This document shows, in pieces, positions 1 through 8,461 of a DNA stretch of 64,000 nt. The stretch is from Rheinheimera sp. MM224 (GTDB taxonomy: Bacteria; Pseudomonadota; Gammaproteobacteria; Enterobacterales; Alteromonadaceae), in contig NZ_OX352320.1 in assembly GCF_947090785.1 (NCBI RefSeq), forward strand, positions 1,550,001 through 1,614,000, read 5' to 3'. The position numbers and the translations under genes were made by a program. Within the stretch, counting starts at the first letter, position 1; every line of letters starts with the position of its first letter. The notes under the pieces were generated by a model. The model saw only the letters and a program-made list of their open reading frames with translations. It made no database searches and had not been told where the DNA came from.

Positions 1-16
1 ATCACTGGAGATTTAG

Positions 17-2044
17 ATGTCGGATAATTTACTTCGGATTGGAACCTCAGCCATACTGGCAAGTACTGCTTTGCTTTCGACCACAAGTAATAATATCGCC
101 AACCTGAATACTCCAGGCTACACCAGACAGCGTACAGAGTTCGAATCCAATATCTTAGGGCTTGGTGTAGGTCGGGGCACGACAGAACGTTTAGTTAACG
201 AGTTTGCCCAGAAGCAGTTATGGCGTGATGTTTCCTCTGTCAGTTACGCTAACCAGTATTTATCTGAAGCGGGCCGCGTTGATACGTTAATGTCTGATCA
301 GTCGAACAGTATCTCCACAGGTATGTCTTCTTTTTTCAGTCAGTTGCAAACTGCTATTAACGATCCGACAAATGCATCTTCACGCCAGCTTGTTATGGGT
401 GGAGCTCAAACTTTACTGAATAAATTCAATACATTATCAACTCAAATGACAGCGCAAAATAAGTATTTAAGTCAGCAACTGGAAACGGATGCGGCAGATG
501 CTAATGAGCAAATTGGAGTGATAGCACGATTAAACCAGGAAATTCTGGCTTACGGCAATAACCCGGCTAAGCCACCGCCGCTGGACTTGCTCGACAAAAG
601 GGATCAGGCCATTAAGGAGCTGTCTGCTCTGGTGGATATCAATGTATTGGATGCGGAAAACGGTGATAAACAAGTCTTTCTGGGCAGTGGCCAGTCTTTG
701 GTTCTTGAAAACGGCAAGTTTAATTTATTCAGCGTGGCAGGCGAGCCTGATCCAAACCGCAAAACATTGCAGCTTAAGGCCGGTACCAATCAGAATGTTG
801 TGATTAATATCTCTGAAACTGATTTGGGTGGAAAAATAGGTGCATCGCTTGAGTTCCGCACTAAAGTGCTGGACCCGGCACAAAGAGAGTTAGGTCAACT
901 GGCGTTAGCCTTTACCGATGCCATGAACACCCAAAACCGTTTAGGTATGGATGCTGATGGTAATTTAGGTGGCAATCTTTTCACATTACCAGGCTTTAAC
1001 GCTTTGCCTTTTAGCAGCAACACCGGCAGCGGGGCAATTACTGCCTCTGTAGTGCCTGGACAAGGCAAAAATATTCCGGCTAACGATGTGCGTATTACCT
1101 TTACCGCTGCCGATGCCTTTACTGTTGAAGCTTTAGACGCTTCAGGTAATGTGATCCCAGGCACAGCCATTAGCCGTGCTGGTGTTACCTTTCCTGTGAC
1201 TGTCACCTCAGATGATACCAACGATTTTTTTGGCTTAAACATTACCTTAACCAATGGCGCGCCAGCTTTTGCCGCCGGAGATAAGTTTGATTTAAAACCT
1301 TTAAGCATTGCGGCTCAGAATATCAGTCTGGCGACCAGTCGTCCTGAAGCTATTGCTCTGGCGTCGCCACTGAAAGGTGAAAAAACGCTGACCAATATTG
1401 GTAATGCAGAAATAGATAAACTGACCATAAGCAGTGTAGGGCAGACAGGTAACAGATTATCGCAGCCGGCCAACTTTACAGACGGCCCAATTTCTATCAC
1501 TTATTTAGGTAATAACCAGTTTCTGATTGAAGACTCCGGCGCCCCTGTTGTCAGTGAAACCATCACCTTCGCTGGTACTGATTATCAGAACTTATTAGGT
1601 GGTTCTACCAACTTTGCTGATGCTGGCTTTGATTTTTCTGTTAAAGGTGTGCCGAAAGTGGGCGATACATTCAGTATCAGTTACAACACCGGTGGTTTCG
1701 AAGATAACAGAAACGGTCTGATGCTTGGGAATTTACAGAATGCTGATATGGTCCGTATTAACGCTGCAACAACAGCGAATGCAGACAAGTACCAGACGTT
1801 TAATCAGGCTTATTCGGAGTTGGTAGGGACTGTGGGTACTCAAACCAGTCAGGCTCGGGTTGCTGCGGCATCGTCTAAATCTTTGTTAGAACAAACCTCA
1901 GCATGGCATGAGTCTTTATCCGGTGTCAGCCTCGACGAAGAGGCTGCTGATCTGGTCAGGTTTCAACAAACTTATGCTGCAGCGGCTAAGATTTTGTCAA
2001 CTTCACAAACAATTTTTGACACCCTGTTGCAGGCTTCGAGGTAA
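17..2044 (+). CDS. flgK: Flagellar hook-associated protein 1 (FlgK)
   Basis: Encodes a 675-residue hook-filament junction protein, exported through the flagellar channel. The N-terminus carries the heptad-rich segment with the SNNIANLNTPGYTRQ signature (about residues 24-38), shared by rod, hook and HAP proteins. The C-terminus (about 640-675) has the matching FQQTYAAAAKILSTSQTIFDTLL helix. The middle is larger than in enteric FlgK (about 547 residues), so it has extra surface domains. A GGAG ribosome site lies 6 bases before the ATG. The stop codon overlaps the flgL start, so the two are translationally coupled. The promoter and upstream flg genes lie outside the window. Confidence 0.97.
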   Translation: MSDNLLRIGTSAILASTALLSTTSNNIANLNTPGYTRQRTEFESNILGLGVGRGTTERLVNEFAQKQLWRDVSSVSYANQYLSEAGRVDTLMSDQSNSISTGMSSFFSQLQTAINDPTNASSRQLVMGGAQTLLNKFNTLSTQMTAQNKYLSQQLETDAADANEQIGVIARLNQEILAYGNNPAKPPPLDLLDKRDQAIKELSALVDINVLDAENGDKQVFLGSGQSLVLENGKFNLFSVAGEPDPNRKTLQLKAGTNQNVVINISETDLGGKIGASLEFRTKVLDPAQRELGQLALAFTDAMNTQNRLGMDADGNLGGNLFTLPGFNALPFSSNTGSGAITASVVPGQGKNIPANDVRITFTAADAFTVEALDASGNVIPGTAISRAGVTFPVTVTSDDTNDFFGLNITLTNGAPAFAAGDKFDLKPLSIAAQNISLATSRPEAIALASPLKGEKTLTNIGNAEIDKLTISSVGQTGNRLSQPANFTDGPISITYLGNNQFLIEDSGAPVVSETITFAGTDYQNLLGGSTNFADAGFDFSVKGVPKVGDTFSISYNTGGFEDNRNGLMLGNLQNADMVRINAATTANADKYQTFNQAYSELVGTVGTQTSQARVAAASSKSLLEQTSAWHESLSGVSLDEEAADLVRFQQTYAAAAKILSTSQTIFDTLLQASR

Positions 2045-3273
2045 TGATGCGTACCACTTTTAATATGAAGTACAGCCAGAATCTGGATTCAATTTTAAGT
2101 ACCCAGGACAAGCTACAGACCGCAAGCTTAATGCTGAATAATCAGACCAAAATTTTAACTGCAGCTGATGATCCATCAGGTGCAGCACGTGCTATAGGCC
2201 TTGAAGCTAATATTCAGCAAACGAATCAGTATCAGAGTAACAACACCGCGGCTCGTAACAGTCTGGAGTTACAGGAAACTGTACATGACAGCATACGTAA
2301 TGCGATGGACAGAGCCCGCGTGCTGACTTTATCTTTAGGTAATGGTACTTACGATGAAAATGATCGTAAGGCTATTGGCGGGCAGTTGGCCAACATCCGT
2401 GATGAGCTGTTTGATTTAATGAATCGCCGCGACGAACTGGGCGGGTATTTATTTTCCGGTTTTCAGGATCAAACTCAGCCTTACAACCTGAACACCGCGA
2501 CAGGTAAATATGAATTTAACGGTGACGAAGGTCAAAAATCTATTCAGCTGTCGTTATCGATATCTATTGCCGCCAATGACAGTGGTCGTAGTATTTTTGA
2601 CAGTGTCGACAAAAGGTTCCAGACGACAGACCCTACCCTTGGTGCTCCAGTGACAGCAGCGAAAGTGACAGTGGCGAATCAAAGTGTATTTGATAATTTC
2701 TATAAACAAAATTACGACGGGCTGACGGCCGGGAATAACGATTTTTCTGTAGTGTTTTCTGCTCCATCTAACTACGAAATTCAGCGTAATGGCGCCGCTC
2801 AGGTCCCTCCGGTGACTGGTGTTTATACCCCCGGGGAGGCTATAAACTATAACGGTCTGGCTATTGATGTAACAGGTGCTGCACCAGGCGGCACTGTGGA
2901 TTTTAGTCTGCAGCCGCCAGAAAAAACCAATATCCTGAATTCGTTAACTGATTTGATTAATGGTATTGAAGCAGGCGACAGTGGCGATGCGCTGAACGAG
3001 CGAATTTTGGATGCGACGGTCGAAATTGATAACGCTTCGGCAAAAGTCGACTCAGCTATGTCTTCTATAGGCGGACGTCTGAATGTGATTGAAAGCATTT
3101 TTGGCAGCAATGAAGATGTACTGATCGCCACTAAATCACATAAAGCAGATGTAGTGGAACTGGATTACAGCACAGGTATTACTGAGCTGGTGAAACAGGA
3201 AACTGCATTACAAGCGGTGCAAGCTACTTTTAACCGGGTCACAGGCTTGAGTTTATTTGACTATATCAATTAA
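2044..3273 (+). CDS. flgL: Flagellar hook-associated protein 3 (FlgL)
   Basis: 409-residue junction protein that sits between FlgK and the filament. The N-terminal flagellin-like D0/D1 helices include the ADDPSGAARAIGLEANI motif (about residues 42-58), and the C-terminus ends in the LVKQETALQAVQATFNRVTGLSLFDYI helix. The first ATG shares an A with the flgK stop. A second ATG three bases on is equally well placed after the GAGG at about 2037-2041, so the true start could be 2047. It is longer than enteric FlgL (about 317 residues). Cotranscribed with flgK. Confidence 0.96.
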   Translation: MMRTTFNMKYSQNLDSILSTQDKLQTASLMLNNQTKILTAADDPSGAARAIGLEANIQQTNQYQSNNTAARNSLELQETVHDSIRNAMDRARVLTLSLGNGTYDENDRKAIGGQLANIRDELFDLMNRRDELGGYLFSGFQDQTQPYNLNTATGKYEFNGDEGQKSIQLSLSISIAANDSGRSIFDSVDKRFQTTDPTLGAPVTAAKVTVANQSVFDNFYKQNYDGLTAGNNDFSVVFSAPSNYEIQRNGAAQVPPVTGVYTPGEAINYNGLAIDVTGAAPGGTVDFSLQPPEKTNILNSLTDLINGIEAGDSGDALNERILDATVEIDNASAKVDSAMSSIGGRLNVIESIFGSNEDVLIATKSHKADVVELDYSTGITELVKQETALQAVQATFNRVTGLSLFDYIN

Positions 3274-3303
3274 TAATTACATTTTCCTGGCAGGAAGCCC
3301 TTT

Positions 3304-4851
3304 ATGTTTGCGCAAGAACTCGCCCGTTTTGACCAACTATATTTACAATCAACTGACTGGCCAGTGAATGAATTTCATCACTGGGACACCGTCAATTTTT
3401 TACCTCTGAAGCCTGATTCTAAACTCTGTCTTCTGCGAGCCTTCGAGCCTGATTCTGTACCTTTAATCTTATGGCGAAAATTACAGCTAGTGCTGCTCGG
3501 TGACACAGATGTTGATCGGCAGAAGTTGTTTAATCTCTTCAGTGCTTTGCCTTTCCTGCAGCAGTATTTGTTTTACAGTCAACTGATGCGGGCCAATTTT
3601 GTAGGCCAGTCTTTTGCTTATGATTACGCTCCTTTATACCGGGTGATGATTGAGAAATTTTGTCAGCAAAGTGCAGAGTATTGCTATGTAAGCCCTTTGC
3701 TAGGCAATGGTAATGAAGAGATCGTGCTACTACTTACCAACCAGTTTGTCACATCCCAGCATGGGCCTACACTGACTATTCTAAATTACGCCAGTGCGTT
3801 AAAAGCCATGGGGAAACATCCAGTGGTGATTTGTTGTACCAGCGTAGCCAAGTCTGGCCATTATGTGTATCCAATGCCTGCTCCGGTATTTTTTGGCACA
3901 GTTCGTAATGAATATTTTCAGGGAGAGATGCTATTTGATTTAGATACGGGTAAACATCAGCCTCATGACGGCGGATCTGTTGTGAAATGTTGGGATCAAC
4001 TATTTGATTTTATGCAACTGACTCCAATGGACGATACCGAGCATTTGGTCGATTTGGTTAACCTGATTAACCAAATCAATCCACGCTTTATTATTGGTGT
4101 TGGTGGTTTAAACCCGGTATTGGAGTTTATCGCTCAAAGCCGGCCTGTGCTAAATGTGCCTTGTGTGACCTCTTTAGTCACTCCTTTACATGCAGTGCCT
4201 GTACTGCATCGTGAGCTGACCGAAAAAGATCAAAAACGAGTGGAATCTTTAGCTATCACTCATCCGGTGTTAACCAGTCAGTTACCTTTCCGGCTGCGTA
4301 AGTTTAACTGTATAAAAAGCAGCAAGGTCACAGACAAAGTACTCAAATTTGCTGTTGTGGGTTACCGGCTTGAACATGAAATGCGTCCGGACTTTATTGA
4401 AACCTTACTGGCTATTAAACATAGGTTTCCTCATGCTGCTTTTGTGATGATTGGGCCTGACGCAGTTGAGGGCTTTCCTGCAGAATTACAATCGTGCAGT
4501 TATTTTAGCGGCAGGGTTAGTAATGCCATAGACCTTATTGCTAATTGCCACTTTATGCTCAATCCAAAACGCCAGGGTGGCGGGACTTCTGCTATTGAGG
4601 CCTTAAGTCTTGGCATTCCTGTGCTCACAGAAGCTTATGGCGATGTATATCAGTATATAGGTGACGATTTTGTATTTTCATCTGATAAGGAACGACTGGA
4701 GTTTATTCAGCGCTACCTGGCGGATGAAGAATTTGAAACTGCTTATATCCAGACTTGCCTTGAAGCTGCTGCAAAAGCTACAGACTCCTCTGCCATAGTT
4801 CAACAACTGCTGCTCGATTACGACAGTTACATCTATCAACTCCAGCACTAA
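3304..4851 (+). CDS. Glycosyltransferase, probable flagellin or motility glycosyltransferase
   Basis: 515-residue soluble protein without signal peptide or membrane helices. The C-terminal half looks like a GT-B fold. A phosphate/nucleotide-binding segment with NPKRQGGGTSAIEALSLGIP followed by a GD(V) pair (about residues 419-445) resembles the donor-sugar site of GT4- and GT41-like transferases. The N-terminal half is poorly recognisable. It lies 30 bases after flgL and upstream of the flagellin array, which suggests it glycosylates flagellin or a hook-associated protein; that role is inference. The ribosome site is AGGAAG. A 22-bp palindrome with a T-run closes the unit. Confidence 0.75.
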   Translation: MFAQELARFDQLYLQSTDWPVNEFHHWDTVNFLPLKPDSKLCLLRAFEPDSVPLILWRKLQLVLLGDTDVDRQKLFNLFSALPFLQQYLFYSQLMRANFVGQSFAYDYAPLYRVMIEKFCQQSAEYCYVSPLLGNGNEEIVLLLTNQFVTSQHGPTLTILNYASALKAMGKHPVVICCTSVAKSGHYVYPMPAPVFFGTVRNEYFQGEMLFDLDTGKHQPHDGGSVVKCWDQLFDFMQLTPMDDTEHLVDLVNLINQINPRFIIGVGGLNPVLEFIAQSRPVLNVPCVTSLVTPLHAVPVLHRELTEKDQKRVESLAITHPVLTSQLPFRLRKFNCIKSSKVTDKVLKFAVVGYRLEHEMRPDFIETLLAIKHRFPHAAFVMIGPDAVEGFPAELQSCSYFSGRVSNAIDLIANCHFMLNPKRQGGGTSAIEALSLGIPVLTEAYGDVYQYIGDDFVFSSDKERLEFIQRYLADEEFETAYIQTCLEAAAKATDSSAIVQQLLLDYDSYIYQLQH

Positions 4852-4873
4852 ACCCAGCCTCACAACATCTTCA

Positions 4874-4924
4874 TTCGGGTCAGTGTAAAATTAAATCGGT
4901 CTTTTAATTTTACACTGACCCGAA
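4874..4924. repeat. Perfect 22-bp-arm palindrome, REP-like and/or bidirectional terminator
   Basis: Arms at 4874-4895 and 4903-4924 are exact reverse complements around a 7-base loop, and five T follow the right arm. The outer part reads GGGTCAG...CTGACCC. The same GGTCAG head appears in the two palindromes at 50631 and 50769, so this may be a REP-type element used as the terminator of the flgKL-glycosyltransferase unit. The arms are longer than a normal intrinsic terminator. Confidence 0.75.
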
Positions 4925-4961
4925 TTTTTAGCTTAAATGGCGATAAAAATAGCATTTGTAC

Positions 4962-4988
4962 TAAAGTTCTGAAGTTGGATGCCGATAC
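4962..4988 (+). promoter_or_regulatory. Sigma-28 (FliA) promoter, distal, for flagellin 1
   Basis: TAAAGTTC-N11-GCCGATAC matches the gammaproteobacterial FliA consensus with exact spacing. It lies about 167 bases before the flagellin start, leaving a long leader. The element and its flanks closely resemble the flagellin 4 promoter at 8331 (shared CTAAAGTnCTGAAGTTG stretch). Confidence 0.9.
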
Positions 4989-5064
4989 TATAGTTAGCTG
5001 CAAAAATACCCGCAATAAAACAACGTAACCTTATAAATTTATTCAATAAAATTAAATAAATTCC

Positions 5065-5091
5065 TCAAGAAAAACCTCCTGACGTCGATAC
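5065..5091 (+). promoter_or_regulatory. Degenerate sigma-28-like promoter, proximal, flagellin 1
   Basis: TCAAGAAA-N11-GTCGATAC has the exact 11-base spacing but one mismatch in each element compared with the flagellin 2 promoter (TAAAGAAA-N11-GCCGATAC). The bases after the -10 (ACAGTA) are also shared with flagellin 2, so this looks like the original duplicated promoter, now weakened. Confidence 0.5.
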
Positions 5092-5155
5092 AGTAATTAA
5101 GCAGGGAACAATAAAATAATTACTCTGCAAAATAAAAAAACTCAGGAGATATACC

Positions 5156-5986
5156 ATGGCTTTATTTGTTAATACTAACGTTTCGGCGTTAAATGCCCAA
5201 AGGCAACTAATCAATTCAGGCAAATCATTAGATACAGCGTTTCAACGTTTATCTTCAGGTTTCCGTATCAATAGTGCTGCAGATGATGCTGCAGGCTTAC
5301 AAATCAGTAACCGTTTAACAAGCCAGATTAATGGTTTGGATCAAGCAATAAGAAATGCTAACGATGGTATTTCATTGTCTCAGGTTGCTGAAGGCGCGAT
5401 GGATGAAATTACCAACGCCTTACAACGAATTCGTGTACTTGCAGTGCAGTCACAAAATGGTATCAACAGTTCCAGTGACCGTATTGCACTGCAAAAAGAA
5501 GTCTCAGCATTAAAGGCTGAAATCAGCCGGATTGCAGCAACAACTCAGTTTGGTGGTGTGAAGTTACTGGATGGAAAATACTCATCAACCTTCCTGGTGG
5601 GTGCCAACGCAGGCCAGACGATCAGCGTCAATATATCGCGAGCTGGAGGTGGTTTTGGTTCCTCAGGTTTGGGTATTGCAGGCTTAAGTATCAGCAGTTT
5701 AGCTGGCGCATCCCGGGCATTAGCAAGCATAGACAGTGCTATTAACGTGATTGACTCCAAGCGGGCAGACTTAGGTGCGATTCAAAACCGCTTCCAGTCA
5801 ACAATCCGTAACTTATCTAACATTGTCGAAAATATTTCAGCAGCACGAAGCCGTATCAAAGATACAGACTTCGCAAAAGAGACAGCTGATTTAACTCGTG
5901 CGCAGATTCTGCAGCAGGCCAGTACTACCATTCTGTCCCAGGCAAATCAAAGACCGCAGGCAGCACTGTCTTTATTACAAGGTTAA
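5156..5986 (+). CDS. Flagellin 1
   Basis: 276-residue filament protein, short for a flagellin: conserved D0/D1 at both ends and only a small variable centre (about residues 150-200). The N-terminus has [14 protein letters not shown] and [17 protein letters not shown]. The C-terminus has [20 protein letters not shown] and ends ALSLLQG. Ser/Thr in the central segment are candidate O-glycosylation sites (inference). It differs from flagellin 2 at roughly 15 positions. A strong CAGGAGA site precedes the ATG. It has its own sigma-28 promoters and its own terminator, so it is a single-gene unit. Confidence 0.97.
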   Translation: MALFVNTNVSALNAQRQLINSGKSLDTAFQRLSSGFRINSAADDAAGLQISNRLTSQINGLDQAIRNANDGISLSQVAEGAMDEITNALQRIRVLAVQSQNGINSSSDRIALQKEVSALKAEISRIAATTQFGGVKLLDGKYSSTFLVGANAGQTISVNISRAGGGFGSSGLGIAGLSISSLAGASRALASIDSAINVIDSKRADLGAIQNRFQSTIRNLSNIVENISAARSRIKDTDFAKETADLTRAQILQQASTTILSQANQRPQAALSLLQG

Positions 5987-6052
5987 TTATTCAACAATAA
6001 CTACTACATATTGAATCGATCTTTAGTACGACTCCTGAGCTTTATGCTCTTT

Positions 6053-6083
6053 GGCCATACGGCTTTACCGTATGGCCTTTTTT
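6053..6083 (+). terminator. Rho-independent terminator after flagellin 1
   Basis: Perfect 10-bp stem (GGCCATACGG at 6053-6062 and its complement at 6068-6077), 5-base loop, then six T. It separates flagellin 1 from the flagellin 2 promoter. Confidence 0.92.
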
Positions 6084-6134
6084 ATTTGTGTCCAATAGTG
6101 GAATGTTTGTTTTTAAAATAATTTATTAAATTGC

Positions 6135-6161
6135 TAAAGAAACAATATTGTATGCCGATAC
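6135..6161 (+). promoter_or_regulatory. Sigma-28 (FliA) promoter for flagellin 2
   Basis: TAAAGAAA-N11-GCCGATAC, exact consensus -10 and spacing, 75 bases before the flagellin 2 ATG. Confidence 0.92.
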
Positions 6162-6236
6162 AGTATTTGAGTGGATTAGATTAAATATAAAATGACGTAT
6201 CCACTTTTTATTCAATAAACGCTCAGGAGAAAAGTT

Positions 6237-7067
6237 ATGGCGTTATTTGTAAATACCAATGTCTCGGCGCTGAATGCGCAGAGGCAACTTATAAACTCGG
6301 GTAAAACCCTTGATACATCATTTCAGCGTCTTTCGTCTGGCTTTCGCATCAATAGCGCAGCAGATGACGCGGCTGGTTTGCAGATCAGCAACCGCCTGAC
6401 CGCCCAGATACAGGGCCTGGATCAGGCGATCAGAAACGCCAATGACGGCATTTCTTTATCCCAGGTGGCAGAAGGGGCCATGGATGAGATTACCAATGCG
6501 TTGCAGCGCATCAGGGTTTTATCAGTGCAATCGCAGAACGGTATCAACAGTTCGGCGGATCGCGTGGCGCTGCAAAAAGAAGTATCGGCGTTAAAGACTG
6601 AAATCAGTCGTATCGCCACAACCACTCAGTTTGGTGGTGTGAAATTGCTTGATGGGAAATATTCATCGACTTTCCTGGTGGGGGCAAATGCAGGCCAGAC
6701 CATCAGTGTGAATATCTCCAGGACTGGTGGTGGATATGGTGCATCTGGATTAGGTATAGCTGGCTTAAGTATCAGTAGTTTAGCCGGCGCGTCCAGAGCT
6801 CTTGCGCAAATCGACAGTGCGATCAACGTCATCGACTCTAAGCGAGCCGATCTGGGTGCGATTCAAAACCGCTTCCAATCCACGATACGCAACTTGTCGA
6901 ACATTGTGGAAAACATATCCGCTGCACGCAGTCGGATTAAAGATACAGATTTCGCGAAAGAAACGGCTGAACTGACCAGAGCGCAGATACTGCAACAGGC
7001 CAGTACCACCATCTTATCGCAGGCAAATCAAAGACCGCAGTCAGCGTTGTCACTGTTACAGGGTTAA
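6237..7067 (+). CDS. Flagellin 2
   Basis: 276-residue flagellin, nearly the same protein as flagellin 1, with the same D0/D1 motifs at both ends. At DNA level it differs far more: many codons are the more G/C-rich synonymous choice (for example in the segment around 6380-6440). The duplication is therefore old at synonymous sites while the protein is held constant, or the copies have different expression levels. Ribosome site is CAGGAGA. No clear terminator follows, only a weak stem at 7072-7107. Confidence 0.97.
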   Translation: MALFVNTNVSALNAQRQLINSGKTLDTSFQRLSSGFRINSAADDAAGLQISNRLTAQIQGLDQAIRNANDGISLSQVAEGAMDEITNALQRIRVLSVQSQNGINSSADRVALQKEVSALKTEISRIATTTQFGGVKLLDGKYSSTFLVGANAGQTISVNISRTGGGYGASGLGIAGLSISSLAGASRALAQIDSAINVIDSKRADLGAIQNRFQSTIRNLSNIVENISAARSRIKDTDFAKETAELTRAQILQQASTTILSQANQRPQSALSLLQG

Positions 7068-7305
7068 CAGAGTAGACAGAACTTCTAAGTTCAGCGACTG
7101 AGTCTACCCAAGCTGGTTGAAGCGACAAAAGCATCAAATACAGCGGGTACAAAACGAATAGCACTGGTTTAGGAAGGCATTGGGCGCCTGAACCGTACGA
7201 CCAACTTTATGGCACTGCTCTGACGCACCTATAGCGAGGAGCTCCTGCCAAAGGAAAAAAGGAAAGGCTTTATGGCTACTTATTTACTAACCGGAGGATG
7301 ACACC
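7068..7305. other. Intergenic region before flagellin 3, no sigma-28 promoter found
   Basis: 238 bases. I found no TAAAG-N11-GCCGATA match here, unlike upstream of the other three array flagellins. A weak nested stem (GTAGAC 7072-7077 with GTCTAC 7102-7107, and GAACT 7079-7083 with AGTTC 7088-7092) follows flagellin 2 but has no T-run. Sigma-54-like strings at 7165 and 7210 have the wrong GG-to-GC spacing. Flagellin 3 may be read through from flagellin 2 or use an unrecognised promoter. Confidence 0.5.
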
Positions 7306-8133
7306 ATGTCATTATATGTCAATACCAACGTATCAGCTTTGAACGCACAACGTCAGTTAATTAATTCTGGCGGTTCATTAGATACATCGTTTAAGCGTTT
7401 ATCATCAGGTTTTCGTATCAACAGCGCTGCTGATGATGCGGCGGGCTTACAGATTAGTAACCGTTTGTCTAGTCAAATCAATGGTTTGAATCAGGCAATC
7501 AGTAACGCCAATGACGGTATTTCACTGTCACAGACGGCTGAAGGTGCGATGGATGAGATTACTAACTCTCTGCAGCGTATCCGGGTACTGGCAGTACAGT
7601 CGCAAAATGGTATCAACAGTTCGGCAGACCGTGTTGCATTGCAAAAAGAAGTATCAGCGCTGAAAACGGAAATCAGCCGCATTGCAACTACAACTCAGTT
7701 CGGGGGCATTAAGCTTCTGGATGGTAAGTTCTCCGCCAAGTTCCTGGTTGGAGCCAATGCCGGACAAAATATCAGCGTGAACTTGTCACGCACTGGTGGT
7801 GGTTACGGAGCTTCAGGCCTGGGTATCAGTACTTTGTCGATATCCAGTGTCAGTGGTGCTTCAGCTGCATTAGCCAGCATCGATAGTGCAATCAAAACTA
7901 TCGATAGCACAAGAGCGGATCTGGGTGCTTTACAAAACCGGTTCCAATCTACAATTCGTAACCTGAGTAACATTGTGGAGAACGTTTCATCAGCGCGTAG
8001 CCGGATCAGAGATACTGATTTTGCTAAAGAAACCGCAGAGTTGACTCGTTCGCAGATCCTGCAACAGGCCAGTACTACTATCCTGTCTCAGGCGAATCAG
8101 CGTCCACAGGCAGCCTTGTCACTGTTAGGTTAA
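7306..8133 (+). CDS. Flagellin 3
   Basis: 275-residue flagellin with conserved D0/D1 ends ([39 protein letters not shown]). It groups with flagellin 4 rather than 1 and 2: both share SIDSAIKTIDS and ADLGALQNRFQ and end LSLLG. It starts MSLYVNTN where the others start MAL. Strong CGGAGGA ribosome site. A strong terminator follows. It is the only array copy without a recognisable FliA promoter, so its timing may differ from the others. Confidence 0.97.
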   Translation: MSLYVNTNVSALNAQRQLINSGGSLDTSFKRLSSGFRINSAADDAAGLQISNRLSSQINGLNQAISNANDGISLSQTAEGAMDEITNSLQRIRVLAVQSQNGINSSADRVALQKEVSALKTEISRIATTTQFGGIKLLDGKFSAKFLVGANAGQNISVNLSRTGGGYGASGLGISTLSISSVSGASAALASIDSAIKTIDSTRADLGALQNRFQSTIRNLSNIVENVSSARSRIRDTDFAKETAELTRSQILQQASTTILSQANQRPQAALSLLG

Positions 8134-8163
8134 TTTAAAACCCGGCCTTGATGACATGGTGAT

Positions 8164-8196
8164 AAAAACGGACCCCACAAGGGTCCGTTTTTTTTT
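8164..8196 (+). terminator. Rho-independent terminator after flagellin 3
   Basis: 12-bp perfect stem (8164-8175 with 8181-8192, core CGGACCC/GGGTCCG), 5-base loop, nine T from 8188. Confidence 0.95.
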
Positions 8197-8330
8197 GCTT
8201 TTTTTTTCAAAATGCAAAAAAATACAAAATTCTTATTTATTTTTAAAAATAATTCACTATGTAACTTTATGAAAAATAAAGAAAAGTGAAATTAATTGCC
8301 GCTTGTTGGAAAAAAATTGCCTTTTTTTAC

Positions 8331-8357
8331 TAAAGTCCTGAAGTTGCTTGCCGATAG
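8331..8357 (+). promoter_or_regulatory. Sigma-28 (FliA) promoter for flagellin 4
   Basis: TAAAGTCC-N11-GCCGATAG with exact spacing. It lies in the AT-rich 328-base gap 8134-8461 and leaves a leader of about 97 bases. Confidence 0.92.
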
Positions 8358-8365
8358 CTAGTTAA

Positions 8366-8438
8366 GCCAAATTGCAGTTTGGCGAGAATTGCGGGGTTCC
8401 GCTTAACAATAAAGGTTGTGTCCAGGGTTTGCAGACCC
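8366..8438 (+). other. Structured 5' leader of flagellin 4 mRNA, three small stem-loops
   Basis: Three short hairpins: GCCAAA/TTTGGC (8366-8371, 8378-8383), GCGG/CCGC (8391-8394, 8399-8402) and GGGT/ACCC (8425-8428, 8435-8438). The first and third have the identical hexaloop TTGCAG. They lie between the predicted start site and the AAGGAG ribosome site. The stems are short, so a regulatory role is inference. Confidence 0.4.
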
Positions 8439-8461
8439 GTCGCGACTTTAAGGAGTGACTT

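Noticed and set aside
7165..7226. Sigma-54-like strings upstream of flagellin 3 (TGGTTTAGGAAGGCA and TGGCACTGCTCTGACG)
   Set aside because: GG to GC spacing is 9 and 12 bases instead of 10.
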